A stretch of 10,413 bases of DNA from positions 1-10,413 of the forward strand of contig JAATEW010000320.1 of the NCBI GenBank assembly GCA_015655535.1. Reading direction: 5' to 3'. Both the position numbers and the translations under genes were made by a program. This stretch comes from Hyphomicrobiales bacterium. GTDB lineage: Bacteria > Pseudomonadota > Alphaproteobacteria > Rhizobiales > Beijerinckiaceae. The notes below the pieces were generated by a model. That model was given only the letters and a program-made list of their open reading frames with translations. It ran no database searches and had not been told where the DNA came from. This document shows, in pieces, positions 1-6,483 of the stretch (the first letter of the stretch is position 1; every line of letters starts with the position of its first letter).

Positions 1-785
1 CCGCGCGCAACCGATTACAATAGATCGTCCGGCGCGCCAACGCCCATGAGATAGCGCGGCTTCGCTTCCGGCAGATGCGGCGCCACGGTCTCGATCATGG
101 CGAGCATCACGGCCTGCGGTTCACCGACGGCGAGACCGCCGATCGCATTGCCGTCGAATTCCATCGAGGCCAGAGCCTTGGCGCTCTCGATGCGCAGCGG
201 CGCATTGGCGCCGCCTTGCACGATGCCGAAGAGCGCATGGCCCGAGGCTGGATCGAAAGCCCGCTTCGAGCGCTCTGCCCAGCGCAGAGAGAGCCGCATG
301 GCGCGCTCCACATCCGCGTCGGAACATGGCAGGCGCACGCATTCGTCGAGCTGCATCTGAATATCCGAGCCGAGCAGGCCCTGGATTTCGATCGCGCGTT
401 CGGGCGTCAGCACATGGCGCGAGCCATCGATGTGGGATTGGAAGGTCACGCCATTCTCGTCGAGCTTGCGGAGCTTCGACAGCGACATGACCTGAAAGCC
501 GCCGGAATCGGTCAGGATCGGCCCCGGCCATTGCATGAATTCATGCAAGCCGCCGAGCGCCGCGATCTGCTCGGCGCCGGGCCGCAGCATCAAATGATAG
601 GTATTCGCAAGAACGATATCGGCGCCGAGCGCCTTCACCGCCTGCGGGTGCATGGCTTTGACGGTCGCCGCCGTGCCGACCGGCATGAAGGCCGGCGTGC
701 GGATATCTCCGCGCGGCGTGGTGATCGCGCCGGTGCGCGCCGCGCCTTGCGTGGCGGCGATGTCAAATTTCAATCCAACGCTCAT
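1..785 (-). pseudogene. tgt: tRNA-guanine(34) transglycosylase, cut by an in-frame TAA
   Basis: Tgt exchanges guanine-34 of GU(N) anticodon tRNAs for preQ1 in queuosine synthesis. The frame starts at ATG 785, overlapping the queA stop (ATGA), which suggests translational coupling. Visible family motifs are TDSGGFQVMS (general-base Asp, residue 93), QLDECV, GIVQGG and the substrate-pocket GGLAVGE, then YLMGVG followed by PDDLL. A TAA codon at 15-17 then ends the protein at 256 residues, while the family is usually about 370-380. The next codons in the same frame read S-V-A-R-G, which fits the usual continuation that leads into GIDMFDC. Frame and homology are therefore kept and only one codon is wrong, for example GAA to TAA. 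The truncated product lacks the nucleophilic Asp and the Cys/His zinc site, so it should be inactive unless the stop is read through. The remaining gene lies beyond the window. A sequencing error is possible. Identity is certain; pseudogene status is inferred. Confidence 0.85.
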
Positions 786-1867
786 GCGCCAGCCTCGGCG
801 GCGCGATGCAGAAGACAGGCGTCGCCATAGCTGTAGAAACGGTAATGCGACGCGATCGCGTGACCATAGGCGGAGCGCATGACATCCAATCCAGAGAAAG
901 CCGAGACCAGCATGAAGAGAGTCGAGCGCGGCAGATGGAAATTGGTCAAGAGCAGATCGACGGCGCGAAACTTATAGCCCGGCGTGATGAAGATCGAGGT
1001 GTCTCCTTTAAACACATGGATCTCGCCCGTCGGCACGGCGGCGGATTCGAGAATGCGCAGGCTGGTCGTGCCGGCGGCGACGATCCGCCCGCCAGCCGCG
1101 TGCACGCGGTTGAGCATGTCGGCTGCCTCGGTGCTCACCTCGCCCCATTCGGCATGCATGCGATGCTGCTCCGTATCCTCGGCTTTGACCGGCAAAAAGG
1201 TGCCGGCACCGACATGCAGCGTCACCCGGCAGATTTTGACGCCTTGCGCCTCGATCGCAGCGATCAGCGCCGGTGTGAAATGCAGGCTCGCCGTCGGTGC
1301 CGCGACTGCGCCGGAGCGCGCCGCGAACAAGGTTTGATAATCCTCGGCGTCGCGCGCGTCGATCGCCCGCTTTCCGGCAATATAGGGCGGCAGCGGCATC
1401 TGCCCGAAATGCTCCAGCGCTTCATCAAGCGCGGCGCCTTCGAGCGAAAAAGCCAGGAGCACTTCACCCTCGCCGGTCTTTTCGCGCGCCTCGGCATGAA
1501 GCGGCGCATCGGCATCTGAATGCGCCGTAAAGGCGATCGTCTCGCCAATTTTCAATTTCTTCGCCGGTTTGACGAAGGCCCGCCAGGTCGAACTCGACTC
1601 GCGTTTGTGCAGCGTCACATGGATATGGGCTTCGGCTTCGCCACGTGTGCGTGTGCCTTCGAGGCTGGCCGGAATCACCCGTGTGTCATTGACGACGAGC
1701 ACATCGCCGGGGCGTAGCAGGCTGGGCAGATCAGGGACAATCCGGTCTTCAAGAGCTGGCTCACCCTGCGGCCGCACCACGAGAAGCCGCGCCGCGTCGC
1801 GCGGCTCCGCCGGACGCAACGCGATGCGATCCGGCGGGAGTTTGAAGTCGAAGAGATCGACACGCAT
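782..1867 (-). CDS. queA: S-adenosylmethionine:tRNA ribosyltransferase-isomerase
   Basis: QueA transfers and isomerises the ribosyl part of SAM onto preQ1-34 in tRNA to give epoxyqueuosine, the step after Tgt, in the cytosol. The 361-residue product has the normal family length. It opens with MRVDLFDFKLP and carries family signatures: RDAARLLVV, DVLVVNDTRVIPA, SGAVAAPTASLHFT, LHVGAGTFLPVK, EQHRMHAEW and LTNFHLPRSTLFMLV. I chose ATG 1867 because the 15 upstream in-frame residues are proline-rich, unlike the family, and are encoded by a hairpin repeat. The best Shine-Dalgarno candidate, GGAAGG (rc of 1879-1884), lies about 11 bases upstream and inside that hairpin's 9-bp stem. The stop overlaps the tgt start by ATGA, the usual queA-tgt arrangement. 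If tgt is dead, this enzyme may have no tRNA substrate unless another Tgt exists. Confidence 0.96.
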   Translation of the reverse strand: MRVDLFDFKLPPDRIALRPAEPRDAARLLVVRPQGEPALEDRIVPDLPSLLRPGDVLVVNDTRVIPASLEGTRTRGEAEAHIHVTLHKRESSSTWRAFVKPAKKLKIGETIAFTAHSDADAPLHAEAREKTGEGEVLLAFSLEGAALDEALEHFGQMPLPPYIAGKRAIDARDAEDYQTLFAARSGAVAAPTASLHFTPALIAAIEAQGVKICRVTLHVGAGTFLPVKAEDTEQHRMHAEWGEVSTEAADMLNRVHAAGGRIVAAGTTSLRILESAAVPTGEIHVFKGDTSIFITPGYKFRAVDLLLTNFHLPRSTLFMLVSAFSGLDVMRSAYGHAIASHYRFYSYGDACLLHRAAEAGA

Positions 1868-1877
1868 GAATGCGAAA

Positions 1878-1982
1878 ACCTTCCCCCAAAAAGGGGAAGG
1901 TGGCAATGGCATGATAATGCCATTGACGGATGGGGCACCCCACCCGGCTTGCTACGCAAGCCACCCTCCCCTCAAGGAGAGG
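1878..1982. repeat. Array of palindromes between ppiB and queA
   Basis: The 153-base spacer between ppiB and queA holds back-to-back hairpins. Stem 1 pairs 1878-1886 with 1893-1901 (ACCTTCCCC, loop CAAAAA). Stem 2 pairs 1904-1912 with 1917-1925 (CAATGGCAT, loop GATA). Stem 3 pairs 1946-1952 with 1956-1962 (GGCTTGC, loop TAC). A looser CT/AG-rich inverted repeat follows at about 1963-1982. Similar composite palindromes are dispersed between genes in many alphaproteobacteria; copy number here cannot be judged from one window. Stem 1 contains the likely queA ribosome binding site and might also act as a weak terminator for ppiB transcripts. Confidence 0.75.
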
Positions 1983-2020
1983 GATATCCCCACGCAACGT
2001 TCCTCATATCACCTGTCGCT

Positions 2021-2476
2021 TCAACTGATGGTCGCGGTGACGATCTTGTCGGGGTCCTTCACCGGCTCGCCCTTCTTGATCTTATCGACATTTTCCATGC
2101 CGGACACGACCTTGCCCCACACGGTATATTGCTTGTCCAGGAAGCGCGCGTCGGTGAAGCAGATGAAGAATTGCGAATTGGCCGAATTCGGGTCCTGCGC
2201 ACGTGCCATCGAGCAGGTGCCGCGCACATGCGGCTCGGCGTTGAACTCGGCCGGAAGGTTCGGATATTTCGAGCCGCCGGTGCCCGTGCCATGGGGGCAG
2301 CCCGTCTGCGCCATGAACCCGTCGATCACGCGATGGAACACGATGCCGTCGTAAAATTTTTCGCCGACGAGCTTCTTGATATGCTCGACATGCTTGGGCG
2401 CGAGATCGGACCGCATCTCGATCACCACGGGTCCTTGCGTGGTTTCGAGCGTCAGCGTGTTGCCGGATTCAGCCAT
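2021..2476 (-). CDS. ppiB: Cytoplasmic peptidyl-prolyl cis-trans isomerase (cyclophilin)
   Basis: This is a 151-residue single-domain cyclophilin, which speeds cis-trans isomerisation of X-Pro bonds during folding. There is no signal peptide, so it should be cytosolic. Active-site motifs are FHRVI (catalytic Arg 49), FMAQTG with GTGTGG at 54-68, and SANSQFFI at 98-105. The position matching the cyclosporin-contact Trp of human cyclophilin A is Phe (RFLD), as in many bacterial enzymes. A good ribosome binding site, AGGAGA, precedes ATG 2476. It lies between ppiA and queA on the same strand, but hairpin-rich spacers on both sides leave co-transcription uncertain. It is closely related to the neighbouring ppiA, including a 32-base exact DNA match, so the pair arose by tandem duplication. 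The symbol ppiB follows the cytosolic-cyclophilin convention. Confidence 0.95.
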   Translation of the reverse strand: MAESGNTLTLETTQGPVVIEMRSDLAPKHVEHIKKLVGEKFYDGIVFHRVIDGFMAQTGCPHGTGTGGSKYPNLPAEFNAEPHVRGTCSMARAQDPNSANSQFFICFTDARFLDKQYTVWGKVVSGMENVDKIKKGEPVKDPDKIVTATIS

Positions 2477-2523
2477 GGTATTCTCCTCGTCGATGCTTTT
2501 TGAAGACGCATCGGATTGATCAA

Positions 2524-2549
2524 ATCAAATCGGGCTGGCCCGATTTGAT
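2524..2549. repeat. Palindrome in the ppiA-ppiB spacer
   Basis: A perfect 12-base inverted repeat, ATCAAATCGGGC (2524-2535) with its complement at 2538-2549, is separated by only TG, so the tip would open to a small loop. There is no T run after it on either strand, so it looks more like a dispersed palindromic element than a terminator. Confidence 0.7.
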
Positions 2550-2559
2550 CATTCTAAGG

Positions 2560-2585
2560 CTGATCCCGGCAACAGCCGGGATCAG
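2560..2585. repeat. Second palindrome in the ppiA-ppiB spacer
   Basis: A perfect 11-bp stem, CTGATCCCGGC (2560-2570) with 2575-2585, has loop AACA. A piece of the Rhizobiales-type CCGGTTCCCA...TTTTGGG repeat follows directly at about 2588-2612. No poly-U tail is present. Its role is unknown; RNA stability or a dispersed repeat is the likeliest reading. Confidence 0.7.
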
Positions 2586-2638
2586 TACCGGTTCCCAGTT
2601 TTGGGTCCGATGCCGTAAGTTGGCGCCTGCAATAAACG

Positions 2639-2668
2639 AATGGCTCCGGAAGGTAAACCGGAGCCATT
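2639..2668 (-). terminator. Possible terminator after ppiA
   Basis: A perfect 11-bp stem, AATGGCTCCGG (2639-2649) with 2658-2668, has an 8-base loop and lies 45 bases past the ppiA stop. Read on the minus strand, the stem is followed by CGTTTATT, a modest U-rich tract. This fits a weak Rho-independent terminator, so ppiB may need its own promoter. Confidence 0.5.
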
Positions 2669-2712
2669 TACCAGAGCGCCTGAAGACAGCTTATGTCTTT
2701 CTTCGATCTGGC

Positions 2713-3303
2713 TTATTTCGCCTTGCCTGCGGGCGCCGCATCGGTAGCAAGCTGCATCTTCACGATTTTGTCCGGGTTCGTGACAGTGCCGCTGCCGGCC
2801 GCGCCCTTCTTGATCTTATCGACAACATCCATGCCGGAGACCACCTGACCGAAGACCGTATATTGACCGTTGAGGAAAGACGCGTCGCCGAAGCAGATGA
2901 AGAATTGCGAATTGGCCGAATCGGGGCTGGACGAGCGGGCCATGCCGAGCGTGCCTCGCTTGAAGGGTTCTTTCGTAAACTCGGCCTTGAGATTGGGAAG
3001 ATCGGAGCCGCCGGTGCCGGTGCCGGTCGGATCGCCGGTCTGCGCCATGAATCCCTCGATCACACGATGGAAGACGATCCCGTTATAGAAGCCCCGCTTC
3101 GTCAGCGCCTTGATCTGCTCCACATGTTTCGGCGCAAGATCCGGCCGCAGCAGGATGGTGATGCGGCCGTCCTTCGTATCGAGATAGATCGTGTTCTCCG
3201 GATCGGGTGCCGCTGGCGCCGCATCGAGCCGCTGTCCGAGGACGGTGAAAGCGCAGAACCCGAGAGCGAAAGCGGCCAAAACCGCGCGGCGATGAATGGT
3301 CAT
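2713..3303 (-). CDS. ppiA: Exported peptidyl-prolyl cis-trans isomerase (cyclophilin)
   Basis: This 196-residue cyclophilin has an N-terminal signal sequence: RR at 5-6, a hydrophobic stretch of about residues 7-23, and an Ala-rich cleavage region near residues 27-33. It should therefore act in the periplasm. The fold follows with FHRVI, FMAQTGDPTGTGTGG, SANSQFFI and QYTVFGQVVSGMDVVDKI. I chose ATG 3303 over the longer frame starting at 3345 because AAGGAC sits just upstream and the signal peptide starts there. The C-terminus is a short Ala/Lys tail (DAAPAGKAK). It lies downstream of coaD on the same strand, with a palindromic repeat in the 87-base gap. It is the paralogue of the adjacent ppiB. 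The symbol ppiA is used by analogy with the periplasmic E. coli enzyme. Confidence 0.94.
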   Translation of the reverse strand: MTIHRRAVLAAFALGFCAFTVLGQRLDAAPAAPDPENTIYLDTKDGRITILLRPDLAPKHVEQIKALTKRGFYNGIVFHRVIEGFMAQTGDPTGTGTGGSDLPNLKAEFTKEPFKRGTLGMARSSSPDSANSQFFICFGDASFLNGQYTVFGQVVSGMDVVDKIKKGAAGSGTVTNPDKIVKMQLATDAAPAGKAK

Positions 3304-3335
3304 AAGAGTCCTTCCCTGTGTTCGCGGCGGCAAGC

Positions 3336-3376
3336 CTGATCCCAAAAAGTTGCAGACTTTTTGGATAAGATCATGC
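3336..3376. repeat. Rhizobiales-type intergenic palindrome between coaD and ppiA
   Basis: Stem CCAAAAAGT (3342-3350) pairs with 3356-3364 around loop TGCAG. GATC pairs extend it after an asymmetric TAA bulge (3338-3341 with 3368-3371). The form TGATCC...AAAGT...ACTTTTTGG...AAGATCATGC resembles an intergenic repeat I know to be common in Rhizobiales. It is in the right place to end coaD transcripts but lacks a clear U run. Confidence 0.6.
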
Positions 3377-3390
3377 TTAAAAAAACCGCC

Positions 3391-3891
3391 TCAACTCTTC
3401 TTGAATTTGACGGCAAGCGCCTCGGCGACGCCCTTCGGCACAAAGCCCGAGACATCGCCGCCAAGCGAGGCGATCTGCCGGACCAATGTCGCCGTAATGT
3501 GACGCACAGCCGGCGCTGCCGGTAAAAAGATCGTTTGGATCTCCGGCGCCATCGCGGCATTCATCCCGGCCATCTGCATTTCATAGTCGAAATCGCCGCC
3601 GTCGCGCAGGCCGCGGATGAGATAATGCGCGCCGACCTCCCGCGCCGCATCTACGGCGAGACCAGCGAAGGTTCCGACCGACAAGCCGCAAGAGACTTTC
3701 GCCAGCACGTCGCCGCAGGCCTCCTTGATGAGGTTCGAGCGCTCCTCGACGGAGAAGATCGGCGTCTTGCCGGGATGCACGCCGATTGCGATCACGAGCT
3801 GATCGCAAAAAGACGCCGCCGCCCGCGCGACCTCGACATGGCCGTTGGTCAAGGGATCGAACGTGCCGGTATAGAGCGCGATGCGGGGCAT
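3391..3891 (-). CDS. coaD: Pantetheine-phosphate adenylyltransferase (PPAT)
   Basis: CoaD joins 4'-phosphopantetheine and ATP to make dephospho-CoA, the penultimate step of coenzyme A synthesis, in the cytosol. The 166-residue length is typical. The nucleotidyltransferase signature is at the N-terminus, TGTFDPLTNGH (Thr 10, His 18). It is followed by YLIRGLRDGGDFDYEMQMAGMN and the ISSS/T-like ITATLVRQIASLGGDVSGFVP loop near the C-terminus. ATG 3891 has AAGGA a few bases upstream. It is the first gene of the minus-strand block and is divergent from the HTH regulator, sharing a 124-base promoter region. In related genomes coaD often lies beside gyrA; here about 3.8 kb of accessory DNA separates them. 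Confidence 0.97.
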   Translation of the reverse strand: MPRIALYTGTFDPLTNGHVEVARAAASFCDQLVIAIGVHPGKTPIFSVEERSNLIKEACGDVLAKVSCGLSVGTFAGLAVDAAREVGAHYLIRGLRDGGDFDYEMQMAGMNAAMAPEIQTIFLPAAPAVRHITATLVRQIASLGGDVSGFVPKGVAEALAVKFKKS

Positions 3892-3987
3892 TGGTCCTTA
3901 CTTAAAGAAGCTCGTGCGTCAGCGCAAATCGGGGGATGCGCTTCGCGCAGGCTATAAAGAGCCTCGTTTTTATGCAGGTTTATGTTA

Positions 3988-4011
3988 TTTTTCCGGAAAT
4001 TTCCGGAAAAA
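3988..4011. promoter_or_regulatory. 24-bp perfect palindrome, probable operator
   Basis: Two tandem copies of the self-complementary 10-mer TTTCCGGAAA (3990-3999 and 4000-4009), with two more bases each side, make a perfect 24-bp palindrome. It ends 4 bases before the HTH gene's ATG at 4016 and would overlap its ribosome binding region. A TATAAA box lies upstream at 3953-3958. The position suits an autoregulatory operator, but the protein that binds it is not shown. In RNA it could also form a hairpin hiding the start. Confidence 0.6.
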
Positions 4012-4015
4012 ACGC

Positions 4016-4903
4016 ATGACCGAATATCTGACGACCCGCGAACTTGCCGCGATGCTCCGCGTCAAAGAACGCAAGGTCTATGATCTCGTCGCGGCGGGGT
4101 CGCTTCCGGTCCACCGCGTCACCGGCAAGCTTTTATTCCCGAAGGTGGAGATCGAGGAATGGATCCTCGCCAGTGGCGCGGCCGCCAAGCCCAATCAGAA
4201 TCAGCGCAAACAGGTCTCGTCCGAGGCCGCCGTCATTATCGGCGGACATGATCCTTTGCTCGAATGGGCCTTGCGCGCATCTCATTCCGGCATTGCCAGC
4301 TTCATGGATGGCGCCGTGGACGGATTGCAGCGCTGGTCGGATCATTACCTCGCCGTGGGCCTGCACGTTCCAGGACCCGACGGGGAATGGAACGTCGCGT
4401 CGGTCAGCAGCGCTTACGGCGATCAGCCGGTGGTCCTCATCGAATGGGCGAAGCGCAAACGCGGGCTCATCTACAGAGCCGACCTTCATCGCGCAATCGA
4501 CTCCTTCAAGGCCATAGGCAAATTGCGGTTTCAATCGCGCCAAGCGGAATCGGGCAGCGAATTGGTGCTTGCCCATTTATTGGAACGCGAAGGCTTGAAA
4601 AGAACCGCACTGAATTGCGTCGATGCGATTGAGCGGTCCGAAATGGATCTCGCCATGGCGATCGCCAATGGCAAGGCCGATGTCGGGCTCGGCATCGAGG
4701 CGAGCGCGCGTCAGTTTCAGCTTGAGTTCAAAGAGATGGTCGAAGAGCGGTTCGATCTTTTGATCTGGCGGAAAGCCTATTTCGATCCGGCGTTCCAGAC
4801 GCTCGTCCGCTTTTGTGCCGGCGACGCCTTCAAGTCGCGAGCACGAGAGTTTGGCGGCTATGACATTGCCGGGTTCGGCACCGTGCATTTCAACGGTCCC
4901 TAA
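4016..4903 (+). CDS. Excisionase-type HTH regulator with PBP-like sensor domain
   Basis: This 295-residue protein has two domains. Residues 1-52 (LTTRELAAMLRVKERKVYDLVAAGSLPVHRV...WI) form the winged/MerR-like helix-turn-helix seen in excisionases and short DNA-binding modules. From about 72 to 290 it resembles the PBP-like domain (PF12727 type) that follows such HTHs. Typical stretches are GGHDPLLEWAL, GKLRFQSRQAESGSELVLAHLLEREGL, DLAMAIANGKADVGLGI and ERFDLLIWRKAYFDP. Such proteins are thought to be one-component regulators sensing a small ligand, in some cases linked to molybdate or molybdenum enzymes. No such enzyme genes are nearby, so the ligand is unknown. I chose ATG 4016 because the HTH begins there; the frame stays open to 3881, but that part overlaps coaD. 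The start has only a weak GGA-type ribosome site, embedded in the palindrome at 3988-4011. Confidence 0.85.
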   Translation: MTEYLTTRELAAMLRVKERKVYDLVAAGSLPVHRVTGKLLFPKVEIEEWILASGAAAKPNQNQRKQVSSEAAVIIGGHDPLLEWALRASHSGIASFMDGAVDGLQRWSDHYLAVGLHVPGPDGEWNVASVSSAYGDQPVVLIEWAKRKRGLIYRADLHRAIDSFKAIGKLRFQSRQAESGSELVLAHLLEREGLKRTALNCVDAIERSEMDLAMAIANGKADVGLGIEASARQFQLEFKEMVEERFDLLIWRKAYFDPAFQTLVRFCAGDAFKSRAREFGGYDIAGFGTVHFNGP

Positions 4904-4979
4904 GCTTGAGAGAGCCGCGGGTTATAAAGACCGGCGTCTGTTGGGTCATCTGCGGCAACCAACCATGAAAGGACGAAAC

Positions 4980-5219
4980 ATGAGCGCGGTCTGGACCATC
5001 GAAGAGGCGCAGGCTCAACTGCCGCGATTGATCGATCAAGCCCTTACCAACGGGCCGCAATCGATCGCGCGCAATGGAGATTCGGTTGCCGTTGTCGTCG
5101 CATCGCATGAATGGGACGGCATGGTTCAAAAAGAGTCCGACGCGGCGGCGTTCAACCGGAGACTTCAGGGTATCAATCGAACGAAGACGAGTGGTTTGAA
5201 AAACTATATCTGCGGTTGA
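4980..5219 (+). CDS. Phd/YefM-family antitoxin, apparently solitary
   Basis: This 79-residue protein matches the Phd/YefM antitoxin N-terminal fold: WTIEEAQAQLPRLIDQAL at 5-22, then GPQSIARNGDSVAVVVASHEW to residue 45. That half normally dimerises and binds the operator. The remaining part (from about residue 46, ending GLKNYICG) does not resemble the usual toxin-binding tail, so it may be divergent or degraded. ATG 4980 follows AAAGGA with a 6-base gap; ATG 4965 is a poorer choice. It lies 76 bases after the HTH regulator. No PIN, RelE/ParE or Doc-like toxin frame follows or precedes it, so it seems an orphan, either a relic or a protein repurposed as a repressor. Confidence 0.82.
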   Translation: MSAVWTIEEAQAQLPRLIDQALTNGPQSIARNGDSVAVVVASHEWDGMVQKESDAAAFNRRLQGINRTKTSGLKNYICG

Positions 5220-5315
5220 GACTTAACTGCTCAATATCACAACTCTGCCTTGCCCCAGCCTCACGCAAGATAGCGGAGCAAAGGCTGGACCCGATCAAGC
5301 TTGGAGGGATGTCGC

Positions 5316-5714
5316 ATGCATGTGCACCCAAAGGCGTCCGGGCACGAGGCGCATGGCGCGCATTTGACCAGCGGAACGCGCAAAAAAGCCGCTCATAACC
5401 CGGACGAAGTCGGTCCCGTCAAGGATCATTTTTCCGAAGGCCGGCAGCAGGAGAACAGGCGTCAGCCGCCTCCGCAAAACCAGCCGCCCGAACCCGAGCC
5501 GGCGGCGTTCGCGGCTCACGAGGCCACCGTGGAAACTCAGCAGCAAGAGAGCCATGCGCTCGCTGCCCGCCAGGCCGAACTGGCGCTCAACTCGCTTTTG
5601 AAGGAAGCGGCGCCGGATGCGAATCAAAGCGTGCAGGCCGCCAGCGATCATCGCGACGAAGTGAAAGATCCATCGCTCGACGACCTGCTCGCGATGATGC
5701 GCGGCAAGCCTTAA
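5316..5714 (+). CDS. Hypothetical disordered Pro/Gln/Glu-rich protein
   Basis: This frame encodes 132 residues and I do not recognise it. The first third is His/Gly/Lys-rich, with several His near the N-terminus (MHVHP, HEAHGAH). A central stretch at about 47-65 is rich in Gln and Pro and is probably unstructured. Residues 68-107 are Ala/Gln/Glu-rich and could form a helix or coiled coil. The end is SLDDLLAMMRGKP, a possible short amphipathic helix. ATG 5316 is preceded by GGAGGG (5303-5308), a strong ribosome site, and codon use looks like the neighbouring real genes, both of which support coding. There is no signal peptide or membrane segment. It is 96 bases after the antitoxin and tail-to-tail with the methyltransferase. 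No function is assigned. Confidence 0.68.
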   Translation: MHVHPKASGHEAHGAHLTSGTRKKAAHNPDEVGPVKDHFSEGRQQENRRQPPPQNQPPEPEPAAFAAHEATVETQQQESHALAARQAELALNSLLKEAAPDANQSVQAASDHRDEVKDPSLDDLLAMMRGKP

Positions 5715-5729
5715 GCGTCAAAGTCCGGA

Positions 5730-6380
5730 TCAAGCCGTTCGCCCTATCACGGCCCAGAGCGGATCGACGCCCTTCTGCCCCGGCTCGACCAGCGTGCGTG
5801 TCTCGACCTGCGCGAAGCCCGCATGTTCGAGATAAAGCGTCACGAGCTTCGCATGATCTTCGTCGCGCAAGGCCTGCCAGACGGCGACCGCCTTCGTCGG
5901 AAAGCAGCGGTTCGAAAAAGTGATCGACACCGAGCTGTCGGGCTTCAACACGCGCAAAAGATCGCGCAAGACAGCCACGGGCTTCTGCAAATATTGGATC
6001 GAGACGCAGATCATCGCCGCGTCGACGCTGTGATCCTCCAGCGGCAGCACCTGATTTTCGTTGAGGTTTTGAACGAAGAAGCGATTGAGGCGCGGATTGG
6101 CCTTGAGCTCCATCGCATTCATGCCATGGCCGATGACTTCGCCATAAGCGACATCAGCCGGCAAATGGCTGATCCAGGACGACATGAGATCGAGGATCAC
6201 CCCGCCCGCCGGCAAGACATCGCGATAAAGCGCGGTCACGGCTTCGATCGCGTTGCCGTCTATATGGGCGACGAAACGCGGCGCCGCATAGAAGAGCTGA
6301 TCCGGCGACGGATCTTCTTTCACAAAGGCGTTGTCCGGCAGGCCGGGCAATTGTTCGTCTGTCGATTGAGACTCGGCCAT
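5730..6380 (-). CDS. Class I SAM-dependent methyltransferase, type 11-like
   Basis: The 216-residue protein has a Rossmann-type methyltransferase core. Motif I is VILDLMSSWISHLP at 61-74, a variant of the usual GxGxG loop seen in one group of small type-11-like proteins. It is followed by VIGHGMNAMELKANPRL (82-98, ribose-contact region), LPLEDHSVDAAMICVSIQYL (112-131, motif IV region) and a VLRDLLRVLKPDSSVSITFSN segment at 137-157 (post-motif strand). The N-terminal 30 residues are acidic and polar. There is no signal peptide. The substrate cannot be read from the sequence. ATG 6380 has no clear Shine-Dalgarno site. It shares the gyrA strand, but the IS element and two REP-like palindromes lie between them. 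Confidence 0.85.
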   Translation of the reverse strand: MAESQSTDEQLPGLPDNAFVKEDPSPDQLFYAAPRFVAHIDGNAIEAVTALYRDVLPAGGVILDLMSSWISHLPADVAYGEVIGHGMNAMELKANPRLNRFFVQNLNENQVLPLEDHSVDAAMICVSIQYLQKPVAVLRDLLRVLKPDSSVSITFSNRCFPTKAVAVWQALRDEDHAKLVTLYLEHAGFAQVETRTLVEPGQKGVDPLWAVIGRTA

Positions 6381-6404
6381 ACGATTTCATTATTCATTTG
6401 GCGC

Positions 6405-6452
6405 CCTCGCCCTTCGAGACGCACGCCTGACGGCGCGCTCCTCAGGGTGAGG
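6405..6452. repeat. REP-like palindrome, left copy
   Basis: Outer arms CCTCGCCCT (6405-6413) and AGGGTGAGG (6444-6452) pair with one G-T wobble, with inner GC-rich arms around ACGCCTGACG. Its reverse complement shares CTCA-NN-CTGAGGAGCGC and a CTCGAAG right arm with the palindrome at 7595-7637, so the two are copies of one family in opposite orientation. It lies 24 bases upstream of the methyltransferase start. Confidence 0.75.
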
Positions 6453-6467
6453 ACTTAGATCTTAGCC

Positions 6468-6469
6468 CT
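6468..6469. other. CT core dinucleotide, left boundary of the IS
   Basis: This is the predicted recombination core between the left flank (...TTAGCC) and the element (TGTATCAAG...). It matches the CT at the right boundary and pairs with AG at 6637-6638 of the donor-like loop. The matching right core is at 7595-7596. Confidence 0.6.
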
Positions 6470-6483
6470 TGTATCAAGAAAGT

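Noticed and set aside
1..785. Recoding of the tgt stop (selenocysteine-like or programmed readthrough)
   Set aside because: The codon is TAA, not TGA, and no recoding signal can be judged because only 14 bases follow; a nonsense change or base-call error is simpler.
75..830. Long plus-strand open frame opposite tgt
   Set aside because: It is the antisense shadow of a clearly recognised gene in GC-rich DNA, and its protein resembles nothing I know.
1878..1982. Hairpin array considered as a CRISPR or riboswitch
   Set aside because: The stems differ in sequence and there are no equal repeats with spacers; I see no known riboswitch core, and queA is not usually preceded by this kind of structure.
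3881..4015. Upstream extension of the HTH regulator by 45 codons
   Set aside because: It would overlap coaD and translate the promoter and palindrome; the HTH domain starts at ATG 4016.
5111..5398. Frame after the antitoxin considered as a possible toxin
   Set aside because: It overlaps the antitoxin and the next gene, has no toxin motif and no plausible ribosome site.
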